NCBI GenBank assembly: GCA_947460045.1
Contig: CANHGC010000031.1
Span: forward strand, 1-9,977
Length of the DNA stretch: 9,977 nucleotides
Direction of reading: 5' to 3'
DNA from: Bacteroidota bacterium
GTDB lineage: Bacteria > Bacteroidota > Bacteroidia > NS11-12g > UBA955
The position numbers and the translations under genes are program-made. Positions 7,491 through 9,977 of the stretch are shown here, in pieces (positions within the stretch are counted from its first letter, which is position 1; the number at the start of each line of letters is the position of its first letter). The notes under the pieces are model-generated. The model did not search any database. It was not told where the DNA came from and was given only the letters and a program-made list of their open reading frames with translations.

Positions 7491-8322
7491 TACGCACATT
7501 CAGGAACATCCCCAAGAGCACCAATGCCATCCCGGCATACTGCAACCATTGGTATTGCTCATCAAACAAGAACACACCAAATCCAGCACCCCAAATGATG
7601 CCCGCATAGCTAATGGCCGACACATTTGAGGCTTTATCGGACTGATAGGCTCGCGTCATAAAGAACTGTCCGAACTGCGTTGTAACCCCCGTCATCAACA
7701 ACCAAAACCACTCCATTCCTACCGGCATGCGCCAAGCTTCATCGAACAAGAGGTAGGCCATGAGCGATAGTGGCAAGGTTATTAGCGGGAAATAAAACAC
7801 CACTACATTGGGATTTTCAAGATTTTTCAATCTTCGGATCGTATTGTACGCGAAGGCAGAGAAAAGTGCGCCACCCAAACCAGCCAGAATACCCGCCGTG
7901 GTAACTTCATTGGAAACGCCATTCACCACCACCACGCCAATCATACACAAACCAAAAAACAAGTAACTCAAAGGATGGTTCTTTTCATCACCCAAAGCCA
8001 CGGCCACCAAGGTGGTCAGGATGGGCGACAAATAATGAATCACGATGGCATTGCCCAATGGCATCACTTGCAGTGTATAGAAATAGCAAAACAAACCCAT
8101 CGACCCAAACAAGCCACGCATGGCCAACAATTTGGGATTTTTGCCCCACGGCGATTGCTTCAGCTGAAACAATACACCCAAGCTCAATACAATTTGCACC
8201 AACGCACGGAAGAATACAACTTGTGAAACGGGCATGTCGTGAACAAACTTCACGGACACGTTCATCAAGCCGAAGGAAAGCGAAGCCAACAACATCAACC
8301 AGACTCCGCGCGACAATTTCAT
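7462..8322 (-). CDS. EamA/DMT-family transporter
   Basis: The 286-residue product is almost entirely hydrophobic, with about ten predicted membrane helices arranged as two EamA repeats (roughly 5-135 and 143-275). Repeat one carries VVFFRALVQ (35-43) and LGNAIVIHYLSPILTTLVAV (89-108), followed by GDE. Repeat two carries FMTRAYQSDKASNVSAISYA (221-240) and ends in FLFDE (251-255). The internal duplication and the DE residues closing each long helix pair are typical of the drug/metabolite transporter superfamily, inner-membrane exporters of metabolites. The substrate cannot be deduced. The basic tail NLRREAAR ends at TAA 7464-7462, inside the 3' end of the GlmU-like gene. A perfect -7 element lies 4 nt before the ATG. 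The hairpin at 8389-8424 separates it from mdh, so they probably form separate transcripts. Confidence 0.92.
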   Translation of the reverse strand: MKLSRGVWLMLLASLSFGLMNVSVKFVHDMPVSQVVFFRALVQIVLSLGVLFQLKQSPWGKNPKLLAMRGLFGSMGLFCYFYTLQVMPLGNAIVIHYLSPILTTLVAVALGDEKNHPLSYLFFGLCMIGVVVVNGVSNEVTTAGILAGLGGALFSAFAYNTIRRLKNLENPNVVVFYFPLITLPLSLMAYLLFDEAWRMPVGMEWFWLLMTGVTTQFGQFFMTRAYQSDKASNVSAISYAGIIWGAGFGVFLFDEQYQWLQYAGMALVLLGMFLNVRINLRREAAR

Positions 8323-8326
8323 CCTG

Positions 8327-8334
8327 CAAAGATA
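8327..8334 (-). promoter_or_regulatory. Putative -7 element of the EamA gene, predicting a leaderless mRNA
   Basis: Reading leftward the bases are TATCTTTG, a perfect TAnnTTTG, followed by CAGG and then the ATG at 8322. With a 4-nt gap, normal initiation would fall on the start codon. No clear TTG occurs 17-23 nt upstream, only TTT at about 17. The geometry is the same as that at 6261-6273. Confidence 0.5.
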
Positions 8335-8388
8335 CTTTGAACGAAATCAATAAATACCTTTTAAAACAGGCAATTACCACCACTTAAC

Positions 8389-8424
8389 AACAACAAAAAG
8401 GGCCATACGGCCCTTTTTGTTGTT
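8389..8424 (-). terminator. Rho-independent terminator after mdh, symmetric on both strands
   Basis: A perfect 16-bp inverted repeat pairs 8389-8404 with 8409-8424 around the loop ATAC. Its core GGGCC/GGCCC is flanked by AAAAA on one side and TTTTT on the other, so a U-tract follows the stem on either strand. It lies 34 nt beyond the mdh stop codon (8461-8459) and 67 nt before the EamA start, so it most likely ends the mdh transcript. Confidence 0.85.
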
Positions 8425-8458
8425 AATATATAAGAATAAAAATCGAACGCTGCTTCAA

Positions 8459-9382
8459 TTACAACGCGGCATTCATGCTGCGAACAGCTGCTGAACTCTT
8501 TTCAAATTCAGCCTTCTCAGCGTCATTCAATTCAATGTTCACAATGCGCTCCCATCCGCCTTTACCCAAAATAACTGGCACGCCGATGCAGATATCGCTC
8601 TGACCGTATTCACCATCTAAAGACACGCAACATGGCATCATTTTCTTTTGATCGCAAACAATGCTCTGAACCAACACACTTACCGCTGCTCCTGGAGCAT
8701 ACCAAGCGCTGGTTCCCAACATTCCGGTCAATGTAGCACCACCAACCATGGTATCCGCTTTCACTTTTGCCAACACGTCTTCAGACAAAACTTCAGAAAC
8801 TGGAATGCCTTTGTACGATGCCAAACGAGTCAAAGGAATCATCGTTGTATCACCATGACCACCAATCACCATACCATCTACATCTGATGCAGGACATCCA
8901 ATGGCTGTTGACAAATAGTATTTGAATCGCGCAGAATCCAAAGCACCACCCATTCCGATGATTCTATTCTTCGGCAATCCTGAGGTAGTTTTGGCCAAAT
9001 AAGTCATTGTATCCATGGGGTTACTCACAATCACGAAAACCGCATTGGGAGAATGAGCCAAACAATTTTCCATCACCGTTTTTACTATACCAGCATTGAT
9101 GCCGATCAGCTCCTCACGAGTCATTCCAGGTTTACGGGGAATTCCACTTGTAATAACAACTACGTCGCTACCCGCAGTCTTTGTATAGTCGTTAGTACTA
9201 CCAGAAATGCGGGTATCGAAGCCATTCAATGCAGCTGTTTGCATTAAATCCAAGGCTTTTCCTTCTGCAAAATTTTCTTTGATGTCTAACAGCACTACTT
9301 CCGCTGCGAAATTCTTAATGGCGATGTACTCCGCACAGCTTGCGCCCACGTTTCCTGCCCCGATTACACTAATTTTACTCAT
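8459..9382 (-). CDS. mdh: Malate dehydrogenase, LDH-like type
   Basis: The 307-residue cytoplasmic enzyme interconverts malate and oxaloacetate with NAD in the citric acid cycle. The N-terminal Rossmann domain shows GAGNVG (8-13) and an acidic residue, Asp33 in VVLLDI, which favours NAD over NADP. The substrate loop IPRKPGMTR (81-89) supplies Arg83, at the position that distinguishes malate from lactate dehydrogenase, and Arg89. Further substrate and catalytic residues are Asn121 in VSNPMD, Asp149 and Arg152 in LDSARF, and the catalytic His176 in GGHGDTTM. Length and the absence of insertions fit the LDH-like MDH of Bacteroidota. The start ATG at 9382 lies directly before the Rossmann strand. 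A terminator follows the gene. The promoter is probably the TAAATTCG at 9411-9418. Tandem Cys251-252 is a small oddity with no assigned role. Confidence 0.96.
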   Translation of the reverse strand: MSKISVIGAGNVGASCAEYIAIKNFAAEVVLLDIKENFAEGKALDLMQTAALNGFDTRISGSTNDYTKTAGSDVVVITSGIPRKPGMTREELIGINAGIVKTVMENCLAHSPNAVFVIVSNPMDTMTYLAKTTSGLPKNRIIGMGGALDSARFKYYLSTAIGCPASDVDGMVIGGHGDTTMIPLTRLASYKGIPVSEVLSEDVLAKVKADTMVGGATLTGMLGTSAWYAPGAAVSVLVQSIVCDQKKMMPCCVSLDGEYGQSDICIGVPVILGKGGWERIVNIELNDAEKAEFEKSSAAVRSMNAAL

Positions 9383-9410
9383 GGCGATGTGTTTTTTGAT
9401 TTTGGTAGCG

Positions 9411-9418
9411 CGAATTTA
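9411..9418 (-). promoter_or_regulatory. Possible -7 element for mdh
   Basis: Reading leftward the bases are TAAATTCG, one mismatch from TAnnTTTG (C for T at position seven, the same variant as before the PBP gene). It ends 28 nt before the mdh ATG, giving a plausible leader of about 23 nt. No TTG is found at the expected spacing. Confidence 0.35.
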
Positions 9419-9447
9419 CAAAAACTAAAATGATCTTTTGCGAAAAT

Positions 9448-9498
9448 TCCAACTCACTTACTTTTATTTAAATTTTTCCATCCAACTCACTTACTTTT
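9448..9498. repeat. 18-nt direct repeat between mdh and the arginine decarboxylase gene
   Basis: TCCAACTCACTTACTTTT occurs exactly at 9448-9465 and again at 9481-9498, with a 33-nt period. The second copy runs into G9499 and so contains a perfect TACTTTTG -7 element. The first copy is followed by A and gives TACTTTTA, one base off. The unit is not palindromic. Confidence 0.9.
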
Positions 9499-9499
9499 G
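9492..9499 (+). promoter_or_regulatory. Putative -7 element for the arginine decarboxylase gene
   Basis: TACTTTTG matches TAnnTTTG and lies 32 nt before the GTG start, giving a predicted A-rich leader of about 27 nt. There is no TTG at the usual -33 distance, only a run of T at 9473-9477. It lies at the end of the second copy of the 18-nt direct repeat. Confidence 0.5.
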
Positions 9500-9531
9500 C
9501 ATATTCAAACCAACCTAAACCAAAAACAAAA

Positions 9532-9977
9532 GTGAAAAACAAGTACGTTGACCTTATCAACCAAACGTTTTACTTCCCTACGGAAGAATTCAAACTCGAC
9601 AATAACGACAACTTGGAATTCCATGGAATACCCATGATGGACCTGATTGAACAGTACGGAACACCACTAAAATTCACCTATTTGCCCAAAATATCTGAAA
9701 ACATTCAGAAGGCACGTACGTGGTTCAACGTAGCCATCGCCAAGGCGGATTACCAAGGCAAATACTACTATTGCTACTGCACCAAGAGCAATCACTTCTC
9801 TCACGTGATCGACGAAGTACTTAAGAACAATGTCCACATCGAGACGTCCTCGGCCTTCGACATCAACATCCTTGAGAACCTTTTTGAGCAAGGTAAGATC
9901 AGCAAAGACAAGTTTGTTGTTTGCAACGGCTTCAAAAAAGAGAACTATATCGAGAACATTGCAAACCTCATCAACAG
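9532..9977 (+). CDS. speA: Arginine decarboxylase, PLP fold type III (5' part only, cut by window)
   Basis: From a GTG at 9532-9534 the frame is open for 148 codons to the window end. The product begins MKNKYVDLINQTFYFPTEEF, continues with MMDLIEQYGTPLKFTYLP (35-52), and has YYYCYCTKSNHF (78-89), in which Lys85 corresponds to the lysine that binds pyridoxal phosphate in the alanine-racemase-like barrel (compare the Y-A-x-K-x-N motif). HIETSSAFDINILENL follows shortly after. This matches the Bacteroidota arginine decarboxylase of roughly 460 residues, which turns arginine into agmatine for polyamine synthesis. GTG is chosen because homologues start at this point and no in-frame ATG precedes it; the next in-frame ATG (residue 35) would lose conserved sequence. 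The substrate is inferred from the family; related fold-III decarboxylases use ornithine or diaminopimelate. It is divergent from mdh across a 149-nt gap that holds the direct repeat. Confidence 0.88.
   Translation, partial: MKNKYVDLINQTFYFPTEEFKLDNNDNLEFHGIPMMDLIEQYGTPLKFTYLPKISENIQKARTWFNVAIAKADYQGKYYYCYCTKSNHFSHVIDEVLKNNVHIETSSAFDINILENLFEQGKISKDKFVVCNGFKKENYIENIANLIN

Noticed and set aside
7128..7499. A 123-codon minus-strand frame inside the GlmU-like gene, near the EamA stop
   Set aside because: It is antisense to the most conserved beta-helix region of the GlmU-like protein and has no recognisable sequence of its own.
7988..8383. A 131-codon minus-strand frame overlapping the EamA start region
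   Set aside because: It is a second frame on the same strand as the EamA gene, which has clear transporter repeats and a promoter; this one has neither.
1..9977. Search for CRISPR arrays, insertion sequences, tRNA or rRNA genes and phage genes
   Set aside because: Apart from the 18-nt pair at 9448-9498 and the two terminator hairpins, no regularly spaced repeats, terminal inverted repeats, transposase or integrase motifs or tRNA-like cloverleaves were seen by eye.

Overview
The window reads as chromosomal DNA of a Bacteroidota bacterium, most likely an environmental Bacteroidia/Flavobacteriia-type lineage; I cannot place it to genus. The pointers are a PorW/SprE-type lipoprotein of the type IX secretion system, the Bacteroidota-specific alternative GlmU-like protein next to ribosomal protein L31 type B, a short PLP fold-III arginine decarboxylase, and repeated TAnnTTTG -7 promoter elements recognised by the unusual sigma factor of this phylum. 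G+C looks moderate and even by eye. I saw no mobile element, CRISPR array, tRNA or rRNA.

Layout. The left end (1-903) carries two minus-strand envelope genes: a bactofilin cut by the window edge, and a 126-residue membrane protein resembling the N-terminal anchor of the M23 peptidases that often sit beside bactofilins, but with no peptidase domain. Divergently, on the plus strand, come the 878-residue PorW/SprE-type lipoprotein (961-3597) and a bifunctional class A penicillin-binding protein (3653-5884). After a good promoter follow rpmE2 (5943-6191), a rho-independent terminator, and the alternative GlmU-like protein (6273-7490). That gene meets a minus-strand EamA/DMT transporter (7462-8322) tail to tail with a 29-nt overlap. 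Upstream of the transporter, behind a 16-bp hairpin terminator, lies minus-strand malate dehydrogenase (8459-9382). The right end holds the 5' part of a plus-strand arginine decarboxylase (GTG start at 9532, cut at 9977).

How the genes fit together. The left two thirds is an envelope-biogenesis neighbourhood: cytoskeletal scaffold (bactofilin), membrane anchor protein, T9SS lipoprotein, peptidoglycan polymerase and, further on, a probable UDP-GlcNAc-type precursor enzyme. The rest is housekeeping metabolism (malate dehydrogenase, polyamine synthesis) and translation (L31).

I do not see a clearly new multi-gene system. The most noteworthy points are the domain-less M23-type anchor gene beside the bactofilin, two genes whose -7 element lies exactly 4 nt before the start codon (predicted leaderless mRNAs), a promoter whose -33 box would lie inside the preceding terminator hairpin, and an 18-nt direct repeat that duplicates the promoter region of the arginine decarboxylase gene. 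No gene-free stretch exceeds about 150 nt.
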